A stretch of DNA of 28,217 bases. Source: a virus. The notes below the pieces were generated by a model. The model made no database searches. It was not told the DNA's origin and saw nothing but the letters and a program-made list of their open reading frames with translations. Location of the stretch: the IMG/VR virus record IMGVR_UViG_3300009495_000054, positions 1 through 28,217 of that record, one strand, 5' to 3'. A program made the position numbers and the translations under genes. Within the stretch, counting starts at the first letter, position 1; the number at the start of each line of letters is the position of its first letter. Below are positions 14,322-22,006 of this stretch, piece by piece.

Positions 14322-14742
14322 GGTATTTAACCGCACGTTCTGTGATGTCCTTTCTGTCCTTAAATCCAGATAAACCATTATTACAATCATAACATATCCA
14401 ACCACGGAAACTGTTAGTGACATGACAGTGATCTAACACCCAAGGTGATTTTCTTTTACTGGTACCTTGACTACGTCCTATCATTAAATCATGACCCTGT
14501 TCCTCACATATTTGACAGTGATCATCTAATGTTGGTTTTAGGTGGGCATAGTCTTTCTTCAGTCTAGTAATGTCCTTACTTATTTGTCTTCTACATGCCT
14601 TACATTCGTTGCGGTAACCTTTACCCTGCGGTGCAGTGTGTGGTCTATCCACGTCCATTTCTTCGAGTGGTTTTCTCTTCTTACAGTGAATACATAGTCT
14701 GGTTTCATCTGTACCCAGTTCTTCACCCCATAAGTTAATCAT
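14305..14742 (-). CDS. 49: Recombination endonuclease VII (T4 gp49-like)
   Basis: A 145-residue Holliday-junction resolvase, close to T4 endonuclease VII (157 residues). Zinc-binding pairs are visible as CIHCKK...CKACRR and HCQICEE...ICYDC. The His-Asn-His-type core VLDHCHVTNSFRGWICYDCNNGL has the Asp-His pair and the Asn following the second Cys pair. Endonuclease VII cuts branched DNA before packaging and in recombination. The gene begins inside the last codons of the HNH-type gene (ATGA overlap). Cysteine count suggests two zinc sites, an N-terminal one in addition to the core. The same fold occurs in free-standing HNH enzymes, so a mobile-endonuclease origin cannot be excluded. Confidence 0.82.
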   Translation of the reverse strand: MINLWGEELGTDETRLCIHCKKRKPLEEMDVDRPHTAPQGKGYRNECKACRRQISKDITRLKKDYAHLKPTLDDHCQICEEQGHDLMIGRSQGTSKRKSPWVLDHCHVTNSFRGWICYDCNNGLSGFKDRKDITERAVKYLDKTQ

Positions 14743-15224
14743 CCGACTAATTCCTTCAGTTCTTTCTCAAGACTATCTTCTTTCCATTTTACGAACTCAT
14801 CTATAATCCATTCTTTCGTTGATTGGTTCATTGGTTCAAATCCATGTTGACCAGTTTTATCGAATAGTTCTTCGATTTTATTTCTATGTTTCCAGTAGGT
14901 ATTATAAAATTTATGAAGATTATATTTTTCTGCCGATTCTATAATCCATTTGTCCATTGCAGTTTCTTCCATAACATTGGGTGCTTCTGCATGACATTCA
15001 CTACAAAGTAATCTGTAGTATCGTGGTGAATCGTACTTGGGATCATAATCATAATTCGACCAAGGGACAGTATGTGCCCGTTCAGTTGGTCTTTCATAAC
15101 CACATCTAAAACAATGTGTGTCCATCTCTGAGGCATCTACTGGATAATCACATTCATCTATATGTCTTTCACACCAATCCACAATCTGTTTCTTGGTAGT
15201 TTTCATGGGTGGTCTTTTTCTCAT
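14739..15224 (-). CDS. Zinc-ribbon HNH-type endonuclease-like protein
   Basis: A 161-residue protein. The start at 15224 overlaps the polymerase stop as ATGA, implying coupling. A Cys pair CFRCGYERPTERAHTVPWS followed by YYRLLCSECHAEAPNV is the HNH layout, with the His of AHTVP as the likely first catalytic His and two CxxC-like pairs binding zinc. A helical, Lys/Glu-rich region of about 80 residues follows. T4-like phages often carry such proteins as homing or group-I-type endonucleases, but there is no sign here of an intron or an interrupted target gene. It is unclear whether this is a mobile or a resident enzyme. Confidence 0.6.
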   Translation of the reverse strand: MRKRPPMKTTKKQIVDWCERHIDECDYPVDASEMDTHCFRCGYERPTERAHTVPWSNYDYDPKYDSPRYYRLLCSECHAEAPNVMEETAMDKWIIESAEKYNLHKFYNTYWKHRNKIEELFDKTGQHGFEPMNQSTKEWIIDEFVKWKEDSLEKELKELVG

Positions 15225-17692
15225 CCAAAAAAGTCCTCCAGTGATGCTACGGGTTCTGCGTCCCAACCGACTGCGTCCAGAATTACTTGGATCGGATCGA
15301 GGAAGGATTTAGTAAACATCATATCGTAGTCAATGTATTTGTGTAGTCCCAGTTCCTTGGGGATGTTCAGTGGATATGACACCACGTTTTCCTGTAATGG
15401 GTTTGGTCGTTTGAGATAACAGAATTTAATCTTGTCACCATTCTTGACCAGTTCGAACCTCTTACCCAGACCCTGCTTCTTGACTTGTTTATTAAACAAG
15501 AGTGCACCACGAACATGGATCGGGGTACCCTTACTGTAGACGGTCTTGGTGTTGTGCCACTTGGTTATGTTGGTGACACCACGAGGGAATGAAATATCTT
15601 CGGGGGGCATTTTCTTGAATGCTTTCTTGAAGTCGGCAATGTGTGCTTGAGTCGCAGTCTCATCTGAGTTGATGATAACACCGAACGTTTCCTTGAATGC
15701 ATTACGCACAACCTGCGGTGTACTGGATTTGATTGCTTCGATACCCATCATCTTTAACTTGGGAGTTTTGTACTGGACACCCTCGTTGTTGTGGACGTTG
15801 AGAATGTATCTCTTCTTGGCAGTCCAGATCCCACGAGAGGCAATCACCTCACGTCCCATCTCCATACGGTTATCATATGCACCAGTGACTTTTGCCATAG
15901 TATCGTATGACTTTACCAGAAGTTTCTCGAAGTGGTCTGCACAGATCTTGTCAAGAAACTTAACTGGATCTTTGGGGTTGAACTGGTCAACCAGTGCACC
16001 CATTCGAATGTAAACGGAGTCAGTGTCAATCGCAACAACGTAGTCTTCGTCAGTCTTGAGAATTGTCTGCATCTCATCATTGACGGCACGTTCTGCCCAC
16101 TTGATTGCCAACTGACCCGCAAGGGTGATACTCTCTGCCACACGTTGATCAAAGTAACGGAAGTACTTGTTACCTAGTGCACCATAGAGGGAGTTCATAA
16201 GAATCTTGATTGCCATCTGCTGATTGTTCAACGAGGTGATCTTGTACTCAAGTTCTTTAGTAGGATTGTTTTGGTTCTCTTGCTCCAGACGTAGCATCTC
16301 ATTCTTCACAAGTCTACGTTCTGAGTAATACTTCTTAATGATCGTGGGAATAACACCCTCACGTGCGTGTGTGAATCTTACACCAGTAGGTGCGACAGAG
16401 TAACCGTCTTCACTGATAGTGGCAGATCCATCAAGAAACTTATCAACACTCACGTTGTTAACGAACCCGTCCATGACAGTTTCGGGTGACATGTTGTATT
16501 GTACAATGATGTTAGGATACAGGGAGTTCAAGTCGAACGAGGTAACCCAGTCATGAGATCCAACCTGTGGTTCTTTAACGTAACCGCCTGGATATGGAGT
16601 CTTGGGTTTCTCTACCTTGGGTGGTACCGCAACCTTCTGCTTACATAGCAAACGGTAGATGATAGCATCCCAGATAGCAGTCGTACCCAGAGTGTCGGTA
16701 TAGTTCACACCACCACGGTATGCCATGGTAAGCACCAGAGTAATTAGATCTAACTTCTCATCGATCTTGTGAACCAACTCCACGTCCTTGATGTTGTAGT
16801 CAATAAACTTCTGGTAGTCTTCCTTGTACAGAGTGAACAGGTTGCCATGCTCTTCATACGAGAGTTTGTTCTCACCAAGTTCTACGTGGGCAATGTGATC
16901 CAGTCTGTAGGATGCTTGTAGGTTGTAGGTAAACTTCTTGTAGACTTCAAGGTAGTCAAGTACCTCGATGCCTTCGATGTTATAGAACTGGTTCTGCTTA
17001 CCATTCATAAGTAGAGTGCGTTCTTTGACGTTGCCCCACGGAGACCATTGCTTGACACGTTGGTCACCAAGGATCTTGAGAGTCCTGTTGATTAGGTATG
17101 GCATATCGAAGAACCGTACGTTCCAACCAGTGATTACATCTGGAGAGTGATGTCTCCAGTGCTCAAGGAATTTAGATAGTAGGTCATGCTCAGAATCACA
17201 CTGCACAAACAATACATCGTCACGAGAATTCTCGTAGTGCTCCAGACCCCAGACACGGTAGATGCCATCGTTCTGTCGTAGACAAATACTAATGACAGGA
17301 TACTCTGCTTTGTCTGGTTCGGGGAATCCGTCCTCTGACTCAACCTCAATATCAAGATTGTTTACACGGATCAGAGATCTGTCGAACTTGATGTCATTGG
17401 GGTATTGCTCTTGGATGTACTGTGCAATGTAGTTGGTGTTACCGTAGATAGACATGTTGCTCACATGTTCGTATCTTTTGTAGAAGTCGGTTGCCTCCTT
17501 CATGTTCTCGAAGGGGATTGCTTCTACCTTGTTGCCATCCAGAGTAGACCATGACATAGAGGATCCACCAACTTTAGATGGGATGAATAGGGTAGGTTCA
17601 AACGGAACTTTGCGTTGGGCAGGTTGCCCGTTCTGGTATCCACGTACCAGTAGGTTGTTTCCATAACGAGAAACGTTGGTGTAAAAATCCAT
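15221..17692 (-). CDS. 43: DNA polymerase gp43 (family B)
   Basis: An 823-residue replicative polymerase. The 3'-5' exonuclease carries NLDIEVES (Asp114, Glu116), VITGWNVRFFDMPYL and YNIKDVELV. The polymerase carries SFDLNSLYPNII (residues 386-396, motif A), KILMNSLYGALGNKYF (496-511, motif B), and VAIDTDSVYI (553-562, motif C). The C-terminal SLEDFFG is a likely clamp-binding peptide, comparable to the terminal peptide of T4 gp43. It is a little shorter than T4 gp43 (898 residues). An AAGGA box seven bases before the ATG gives normal initiation, with its own sigma70 promoter at 17716-17744. RegA, encoded at 21208-21618, represses early mRNAs in T4 and could act on this one. Confidence 0.97.
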   Translation of the reverse strand: MDFYTNVSRYGNNLLVRGYQNGQPAQRKVPFEPTLFIPSKVGGSSMSWSTLDGNKVEAIPFENMKEATDFYKRYEHVSNMSIYGNTNYIAQYIQEQYPNDIKFDRSLIRVNNLDIEVESEDGFPEPDKAEYPVISICLRQNDGIYRVWGLEHYENSRDDVLFVQCDSEHDLLSKFLEHWRHHSPDVITGWNVRFFDMPYLINRTLKILGDQRVKQWSPWGNVKERTLLMNGKQNQFYNIEGIEVLDYLEVYKKFTYNLQASYRLDHIAHVELGENKLSYEEHGNLFTLYKEDYQKFIDYNIKDVELVHKIDEKLDLITLVLTMAYRGGVNYTDTLGTTAIWDAIIYRLLCKQKVAVPPKVEKPKTPYPGGYVKEPQVGSHDWVTSFDLNSLYPNIIVQYNMSPETVMDGFVNNVSVDKFLDGSATISEDGYSVAPTGVRFTHAREGVIPTIIKKYYSERRLVKNEMLRLEQENQNNPTKELEYKITSLNNQQMAIKILMNSLYGALGNKYFRYFDQRVAESITLAGQLAIKWAERAVNDEMQTILKTDEDYVVAIDTDSVYIRMGALVDQFNPKDPVKFLDKICADHFEKLLVKSYDTMAKVTGAYDNRMEMGREVIASRGIWTAKKRYILNVHNNEGVQYKTPKLKMMGIEAIKSSTPQVVRNAFKETFGVIINSDETATQAHIADFKKAFKKMPPEDISFPRGVTNITKWHNTKTVYSKGTPIHVRGALLFNKQVKKQGLGKRFELVKNGDKIKFCYLKRPNPLQENVVSYPLNIPKELGLHKYIDYDMMFTKSFLDPIQVILDAVGWDAEPVASLEDFFG

Positions 17693-17715
17693 AAGTAATC
17701 CTTCAATAATGTTTC

Positions 17716-17744
17716 ATTATAACAAATAGGTGGGGCAATGTCAA
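17716..17744 (-). promoter_or_regulatory. Sigma70 promoter for gp43
   Basis: Minus strand: TTGACA at 17744-17739, a 17-base spacer, TATAAT at 17721-17716. The TGA at 17743-17741 is also the stop codon of the methyltransferase gene. A short inverted repeat ATAATG/CATTAT (17706-17711 and 17715-17720) overlaps the -10. Confidence 0.9.
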
Positions 17745-18991
17745 GGTTTTATTACGTATATTGGTTCGATAAAGTTTAACTTCTTATCGTCCTCTACTCT
17801 GTAGTGATCTGACATGTCACTTGAATTTGGTCTCTTGGATATCATCATACCTACAACATAGTCTATGCCATATCGGTCTATGATATCTTTCTCAATATAA
17901 TTACGTTTACCATTAACCACAGGGTCAACAATATTAATCATAACTTTCTTGCAGTGCTTCTTCATAGCATCCATAACAGGATAGAAGAATGTGTCTCTCC
18001 ACTGGTCGTACTGGTTGTATCTTTTCCAAGACTGATCGTCTTCGGATGCAGATCCTTCTGCATACTTCTCGATTCCAAAATAAGGGGGTGAAGTAAACAT
18101 TAGATCATATTGACCGTCACATATATTATCCCAGTCCATATCTTCGGCAGGTTTGTTATATATGCGTACCCTCTTAGATCCAGTCACCTCGAACCAATCA
18201 CCATGATCGGTGAAGGTAGTTTCTACAGGAAACAATGGTGACTGCAATAACTCTTCGTATGCAACACACTGCTTCTTGTATAACTCATATGATTCGGTGT
18301 TGGGATCACATCCAAGATACTCTGAGGTATTATTAGATGTATAGAAACCCGCAAGTCTGTCACCCCATCCACAAGAGATGTCGATTACTTTCCTCGCACC
18401 TTCGGTCTCGTATATAGTTTTAGCAACAGATGGTTTGAACTGTGTAGCAACATATCCAGAGAGTCTGAACATAGCACGATACTTTTGCTCATCAATCGGA
18501 GAGGTTTCTCCTTTGAACTCACGGAACAGATACAACATCATAGAATGAAATCTTGAAGAGTATGGATTGTCCCATGCATATTGAGATGATGCGGCGGTAG
18601 CATGACCACAAGTGTAACGATTATCACAGTGGAAATGATTACTCACATCATTGAAGTTATGACCGCATGACATAGCATACTTAACTTCTACCTTCTCATC
18701 AAACTTATTACGTACAGTAGTAGGATCCAGATTCTTCTTGAGATTGGACTTGCTGTTACTGTTTAATAGTTTATTGAATGAGTCCGACATCTCATTTATA
18801 GTCGGTCTCTTGATAGGTAATGGGGGTTTGTGATTATTGACATAATCCTTCACCTGCTCCATAAACCAAACTGATCCAGTATGTTGATCATCTGGATGTG
18901 TATTACGTGCACGTATGTCCTGCCATTCCTTATGAGTGAACATAGGAACTTTGTATGGATTGTTACAGTAATCTATAATATTATCTTTCAT
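17741..18991 (-). CDS. DNA methyltransferase (amino-group type)
   Basis: A 416-residue SAM-dependent methyltransferase. SAM-binding motif I KVIDISCGWGDRLAGFY lies around residue 205 and motif IV LMFTSPPYFGI around 300. SPPY is typical of N4-cytosine and some N6-adenine enzymes, and the order I then IV fits the gamma-like class. The 200 residues before motif I contain SCGHNFND...HFHCDNRYTCGH, a possible metal-binding or recognition region. No restriction partner is nearby, so it probably modifies phage DNA for protection. The ATG at 18991 was chosen because the -10 box ends only seven bases before it; the alternative ATG at 19000 overlaps the -10. This predicts a leaderless mRNA. Confidence 0.82.
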   Translation of the reverse strand: MKDNIIDYCNNPYKVPMFTHKEWQDIRARNTHPDDQHTGSVWFMEQVKDYVNNHKPPLPIKRPTINEMSDSFNKLLNSNSKSNLKKNLDPTTVRNKFDEKVEVKYAMSCGHNFNDVSNHFHCDNRYTCGHATAASSQYAWDNPYSSRFHSMMLYLFREFKGETSPIDEQKYRAMFRLSGYVATQFKPSVAKTIYETEGARKVIDISCGWGDRLAGFYTSNNTSEYLGCDPNTESYELYKKQCVAYEELLQSPLFPVETTFTDHGDWFEVTGSKRVRIYNKPAEDMDWDNICDGQYDLMFTSPPYFGIEKYAEGSASEDDQSWKRYNQYDQWRDTFFYPVMDAMKKHCKKVMINIVDPVVNGKRNYIEKDIIDRYGIDYVVGMMISKRPNSSDMSDHYRVEDDKKLNFIEPIYVIKP

Positions 18992-18998
18992 GGTGACC

Positions 18999-19027
18999 AT
19001 TATAACAGGTTAGACAGTAAATGTCAA
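18999..19027 (-). promoter_or_regulatory. Sigma70 promoter for the methyltransferase, probably leaderless
   Basis: Minus strand: TTGACA at 19027-19022, a 17-base spacer, TATAAT at 19004-18999, then GGTCACC and the ATG at 18991. The TGA at 19026-19024 is the stop of the glycosyltransferase-like gene. ATGGTGACCAT (18990-19000) is an 11-base palindrome across the start site. Confidence 0.88.
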
Positions 19028-19833
19028 GGGACAATATGAAATAATTTATGTCTCGTCCAAGGTTCATTTTGTTGCTCATCACTATATGAATGATGGTTTT
19101 GAGTCACCTTCAATTGTTTTGACATTACTTGGGTTGTTGGTGTATACCATTCATTCTTTTCTCTATATGGATCATATTCATTGAATGGTTTTCGTACATC
19201 CCAACCAAGATGTAGAGTGTCACAATGGTGCCACGGATGTACCGCAGTTACTTCCCTTCCCCTATACTTTATTTCTTCGAGTTGTAGATATCTTGTAGTA
19301 TATGTCTGAAACAATCTATTGAGAACACAGTAGGGCCCACAGTTGATTGGGAAGTCTCGTTCTGATAACAACTCATATTGATATTGGGCGGTCTGTTTTT
19401 CAAATCCATAACACCCCATAAACAATCCAATGTTTAAATACAGGACATCCATCTCAATAAGTTTCTTGAAGTATTCGATGTCACCACCATTATACCAAGT
19501 GTCGTGTTCGAGTACAAGGAACATCTCATCCGTCTCGGATTGCATACGCATAAGTTCCCAGTGAGAACACATACCTGCCATCTCTGTTAGAGAATGCATG
19601 GGGATGTCTTTACCACCAAAGATTTTTGAATCTCCTTTCATCAAAGACTTTTCCCAGACGTATCTGTTCTTATGTTCTTCGAATTCGGGGGAGTCTGGTG
19701 TTATAGCATCGAACGTACGTATCTCAAGGATACCTGCGTCTGTTAAAGGTTTGAAGGATTCACGAGATAACTGTGCGTATTCTTCAGAGACTGGATCGTC
19801 TTTTATTATAATTTGATAAGCAATCATACTCAT
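19024..19833 (-). CDS. Glycosyltransferase-like protein (GT25-like)
   Basis: A 269-residue protein resembling family 25 and related glycosyltransferases. The N-terminal IRTFDAITPDSPEF matches the 'DAI.p' region. LTEMAGMCSHWELMRMQSE matches the gE-x-G-C-x-x-SH helix, and MFLVLEHDTW matches the acidic motif where nucleotide-sugar metal sits. It has no signal peptide or membrane anchor. With the UDP-glucuronate pathway in the same genome it could use a UDP-uronic acid, but that link is inference since the genes are 6 kb apart. The ATG has an AGGAT box six bases before it. The stop codon is shared with the promoter of the methyltransferase gene. Confidence 0.6.
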   Translation of the reverse strand: MSMIAYQIIIKDDPVSEEYAQLSRESFKPLTDAGILEIRTFDAITPDSPEFEEHKNRYVWEKSLMKGDSKIFGGKDIPMHSLTEMAGMCSHWELMRMQSETDEMFLVLEHDTWYNGGDIEYFKKLIEMDVLYLNIGLFMGCYGFEKQTAQYQYELLSERDFPINCGPYCVLNRLFQTYTTRYLQLEEIKYRGREVTAVHPWHHCDTLHLGWDVRKPFNEYDPYREKNEWYTPTTQVMSKQLKVTQNHHSYSDEQQNEPWTRHKLFHIVP

Positions 19834-19850
19834 TATATATCCTATAGATT

Positions 19851-19870
19851 AGAGGGACTTGCATCCCTCT
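19851..19870 (-). terminator. Hairpin without U-tract after the 37-residue gene
   Basis: AGAGGGA, a 6-base loop, and TCCCTCT form a perfect 7-bp stem, 12 bases after the stop of the small membrane gene. No run of T follows on the minus strand, so it is not a classical intrinsic terminator. It may protect the 3' end of the hsp20 message or mark a processing site. Confidence 0.5.
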
Positions 19871-19881
19871 AAACTTGTCAA

Positions 19882-19995
19882 TTAGACCAGTGGTGCTATA
19901 GCAATTGCCATGGTAAACATAGTAACAACTAGTAACATCACACTCCCAACTGACTCACTTCGACTGAAGCGTTTTACAGTTTTGCTTGGGTTCAT
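19882..19995 (-). CDS. 37-residue membrane peptide
   Basis: MNPSKTVKRFSRSES is a basic start followed by one hydrophobic segment, VGSVMLLVVTMFTMAIAIAP, ending the protein. A very strong GGAGG box sits six bases before the ATG. It lies 19 bases after hsp20, so it is on the same late transcript. Its ribosome site partly falls within the hairpin at 20005-20038. Such small one-helix peptides can be holin- or toxin-like, or chaperone partners; no family recognised. Being flanked by hairpins on both sides is unusual. Confidence 0.6.
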   Translation of the reverse strand: MNPSKTVKRFSRSESVGSVMLLVVTMFTMAIAIAPLV

Positions 19996-20004
19996 GATTT
20001 TCCT

Positions 20005-20038
20005 CCACGAAAATTTATGAAATACTTATTTTTCGTGG
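20005..20038 (-). promoter_or_regulatory. Inverted repeat covering the ribosome site of the 37-residue gene
   Basis: CCACGAAAA (20005-20013) and TTTTCGTGG (20030-20038) are perfect 9-bp arms with a 16-base loop. The 5' arm in the mRNA lies in the last codons of hsp20. The 3' arm ends at GTGG, immediately before and overlapping the GGAGG box of the small gene. Folding could hide part of the ribosome site. Confidence 0.65.
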
Positions 20039-20416
20039 TCGCTTCTCATCTGGCACGACAACCTTCAGACTGACTGACAGGATGCCATCGACATGTGAAG
20101 CACCGTTTACTTCTACGTACTCGGATAGTCGGAATTGTCGTTTGAACTGTTTTTGTGAGATTCCTTGATGGACATATTCCCTATCACGTTTCTCATGTTT
20201 TCCAGAAACCGACAAGGTTCTTTCTTTCTGTTCAATTTCTATTTCGTCCTTCGTAAACCCAGACACAGCAAGTTCGATGAGGAATTCTCCCTCTGCGACC
20301 TTTACTATATTATGGGGTGGGTAGTTGTCGTGAGAACTCCTACCGATGAAGTCCAGTTCGTTTAGTAGATGTTCAAAACCTACAAAAGTTTGTGGTGGAA
20401 ATAAAGTTTTAGTCAT
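20015..20416 (-). CDS. Small heat-shock protein Hsp20 (IbpA-like)
   Basis: A 133-residue alpha-crystallin-domain chaperone. The domain begins around residue 35 (NIVKVAEGEFLIELAVSGF), with EIEIEQKERTLSVSGKHEKR and the closing SHVDGILSVSLKVVVP. The C-terminal KISIS carries the I-x-I motif that links oligomers. Hsp20 genes are typical of T4-like cyanophages and their relatives, probably helping head or scaffold assembly. An AGGAG box precedes the ATG. The late box at 20478-20485 predicts late expression, in line with an assembly role. Length is normal for phage Hsp20 proteins. Confidence 0.93.
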   Translation of the reverse strand: MTKTLFPPQTFVGFEHLLNELDFIGRSSHDNYPPHNIVKVAEGEFLIELAVSGFTKDEIEIEQKERTLSVSGKHEKRDREYVHQGISQKQFKRQFRLSEYVEVNGASHVDGILSVSLKVVVPDEKRPRKISIS

Positions 20417-20446
20417 AGTTTTCTCCTATTAAATAGCAAGTTAAAT

Positions 20447-20472
20447 GGATACCCGACCTATTCGGCATATCC
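20447..20472 (-). promoter_or_regulatory. Stem-loop at the predicted 5' end of hsp20 mRNA
   Basis: GGATA with TATCC, and CCGA with TCGG inside, form a two-step stem of 5 and 4 bp around a 5-base loop. It starts within a base or two of the expected late transcription start and does not include the ribosome box. It probably stabilises the mRNA 5' end. Confidence 0.5.
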
Positions 20473-20477
20473 GACTG

Positions 20478-20485
20478 TATTTATA
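20478..20485 (-). promoter_or_regulatory. T4-type late promoter of hsp20
   Basis: Minus strand TATAAATA, an exact T4 late box, in the 97-base gap between the cupin-like gene and hsp20, 62 bases before the hsp20 ATG. Confidence 0.8.
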
Positions 20486-20513
20486 CAAATTAGAATCTTA
20501 AAAACAAACTAAT

Positions 20514-21044
20514 TTAAAAATAAATACTTGGATCTGGATCCCCTTCGACCCCGAAGGAAAAACTGACCCGACTGTCGTGGGGTATCACTTGATGGTGAGT
20601 CCCACGAGGCAACCATACATAGTCGCCTGGATTGAACCAGAATGGTTCATCGTTATTATGACCTTCCACTCGCATTTCAACGGATGCCAGAACTTGTACT
20701 AAAAACACGTCCATGGTATCACAATGCCAAGGGTAAGAGTCAGAATTCTTTCCAATGCCAGTAAAGGCAATGTTTGTAATTTTGTTTCCGTGCAGGGAAA
20801 ATACATCCTGCATCTCTTGCTCGATATCACGAGCAAACTGTGGAGCAGACGGTCTATTATGAAAACAGTTAAGACCTATCCTAAATTTTTTACTGTTGGA
20901 ATCAACCAACTCATCGGGATGAGTGTTGAGTAAATCTATATGCTTATTCCAGTCATATACATCTTTTACCTCAAGGGGGAGTTTACCAAAGAAAGGTTTC
21001 TTCTCTGATATCTCTTCATCTTTATTATCAAATATACCAAACAT
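20514..21044 (-). CDS. Cupin/JmjC-like oxygenase-fold protein
   Basis: A 176-residue protein starting MFGIFDNKDEEISEKKPFFG. The start at 21044 was preferred because the longer frame overlaps a separate small gene. Metal-binding motifs of the cupin/JmjC fold are clear: SYPWHCDTMDVFLVQVL (His-x-Asp) and LPRGTHHQVIPHDSRVSFSFG (distal His, then Arg/Ser). FWFNPGDYVW is the strand-turn between them. This fold covers 2-oxoglutarate hydroxylases that act on ribosomal proteins, tRNA or other substrates; the substrate here is unknown. It lies last in the regA operon, just before the hsp20 late promoter. Confidence 0.65.
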   Translation of the reverse strand: MFGIFDNKDEEISEKKPFFGKLPLEVKDVYDWNKHIDLLNTHPDELVDSNSKKFRIGLNCFHNRPSAPQFARDIEQEMQDVFSLHGNKITNIAFTGIGKNSDSYPWHCDTMDVFLVQVLASVEMRVEGHNNDEPFWFNPGDYVWLPRGTHHQVIPHDSRVSFSFGVEGDPDPSIYF

Positions 21045-21046
21045 AT

Positions 21047-21211
21047 TTACTGAACCCAACAAACAGGATAGACACACCAATAAGGATTAAAGACACCTAA
21101 CATCCATGCAATAAGGATCCATAACGGAACCTTTACCCAGAGTTTATTCTTAGACCATTCTCTAAACTTAATAGCATAAGGTGCTAACTTTTCAAATATC
21201 CACTGACTCAT
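21047..21211 (-). CDS. 54-residue Trp-rich membrane protein
   Basis: A short protein with six Trp and one hydrophobic segment, roughly residues 28-40 (VPLWILIAWMLGVF), preceded by a basic amphipathic helix KFREWSKNKLWVK. It ends CVYPVCWVQ, with two Cys. Its ATG overlaps the regA stop region by four bases and its stop comes two bases before the next start, so it is a tightly packed gene. Function unknown; it may act at the inner membrane. Confidence 0.6.
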   Translation of the reverse strand: MSQWIFEKLAPYAIKFREWSKNKLWVKVPLWILIAWMLGVFNPYWCVYPVCWVQ

Positions 21212-21618
21212 TTATTACCTATATTATATTTAGGACATAGTTCCCATTGATCTTTATCTTTGAAACCAATGATCTTGATAGTCCTCATAGGTGCACACTC
21301 TTTTGCAACTTCTTTATTCTGGATCTCCACGAGTCCCCAGTCTTGTAGTAGTGTTGCGATTGTGTTCCTACGTTGTACATCACCGTCTTCGAGATTAGAC
21401 TTCTTACCGTCTAACATGAAGAGTTCTTTGAAGTGTACAATGAAGTATCGACCTTGCTTGTGTAGAATATGACAAGACTGAAATAGTTTGTTGTCACGTC
21501 TACTGGCAATACCAATACGAGTTAATGTTTCTTTTACTTTGAGGAAGTCATCTGGTTCTGCGAGAGTAACCTCAAGCATCAACCCCGAATTCCATTCCAC
21601 GATATTATTTTCTTCCAC
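21208..21618 (-). CDS. regA: RegA translational repressor
   Basis: A 136-residue protein that in T4 binds early mRNA start sites to repress translation, including rIIB, 44 and others. The match to T4 RegA is very strong: FLKVKETLTRIGIASRRDNK, LFQSCHILHKQGRYFIVHFK, and DWGLVEI with WELCPKYNIGN at the end. It is about a dozen residues longer at the N-terminus if the GTG at 21618 is used; ATG 21579 gives MLEVTLAEPDDFL, matching the T4 start. I report the longer form, but the start is undecided. It overlaps gp62 by 14 bases, as regA follows 62 in T4. Confidence 0.92.
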   Translation of the reverse strand: MEENNIVEWNSGLMLEVTLAEPDDFLKVKETLTRIGIASRRDNKLFQSCHILHKQGRYFIVHFKELFMLDGKKSNLEDGDVQRRNTIATLLQDWGLVEIQNKEVAKECAPMRTIKIIGFKDKDQWELCPKYNIGNK

Positions 21619-22006
21619 CTTTATCCACCTTATTAATTATTATGTTAAGTTGATCAGTGGAGAGTAGTGGCATAACTTGGCGTGCTTTATCCATGCTGTA
21701 ACCATAATACTCTTTCACTTTCTCAATATTATTTTCCAAATCAGATTTAATCCATTTAGAGAAACGTTTTCGTTTCCTAACTATATTTATAAGAAAATGA
21801 TATTGTAACTTAGCATCAAGGTGGTGATACCGATTCATCTCATTTGCGATTGCAACAGTATCGGGGAAGTAAGAAAGACTTCTGTTTGTAACAAATGGTA
21901 CATACATCTTTTCGTGTTCGGGTAACTCCATGATATTCTTCTTAGTATCATTGATACTCTTGAGGAAATCAAAAGGGGATAAAGTCGTCTTGTTTGCACC
22001 AACCAT
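21605..22006 (-). CDS. 62: Clamp loader small subunit gp62
   Basis: A 133-residue protein in the T4 order 44-62-regA. LSPFDFLKSINDTKKN, NRSLSYFPDTVAIANEMNRY, HHLDAKLQYHFLINIVRKRK and WIKSDLENNIEKVKEYYGYS match the shorter gp62 proteins of marine T4-like phages. It is shorter than T4 gp62 (187 residues). It forms the clamp loader with gp44 to place gp45. The ATG at 22006 overlaps the sulfotransferase-like gene by 38 bases and has an AAGGA box nine bases upstream. Confidence 0.82.
   Translation of the reverse strand: MVGANKTTLSPFDFLKSINDTKKNIMELPEHEKMYVPFVTNRSLSYFPDTVAIANEMNRYHHLDAKLQYHFLINIVRKRKRFSKWIKSDLENNIEKVKEYYGYSMDKARQVMPLLSTDQLNIIINKVDKGGRK

Noticed and set aside
21784-21791. TATAAATA late-type box on the minus strand
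   Set aside because: It lies within the gp62 coding sequence, 166 bases before regA, with no gap or separate leader. In AT-rich sequence one such match by chance is expected, so I did not call a promoter.
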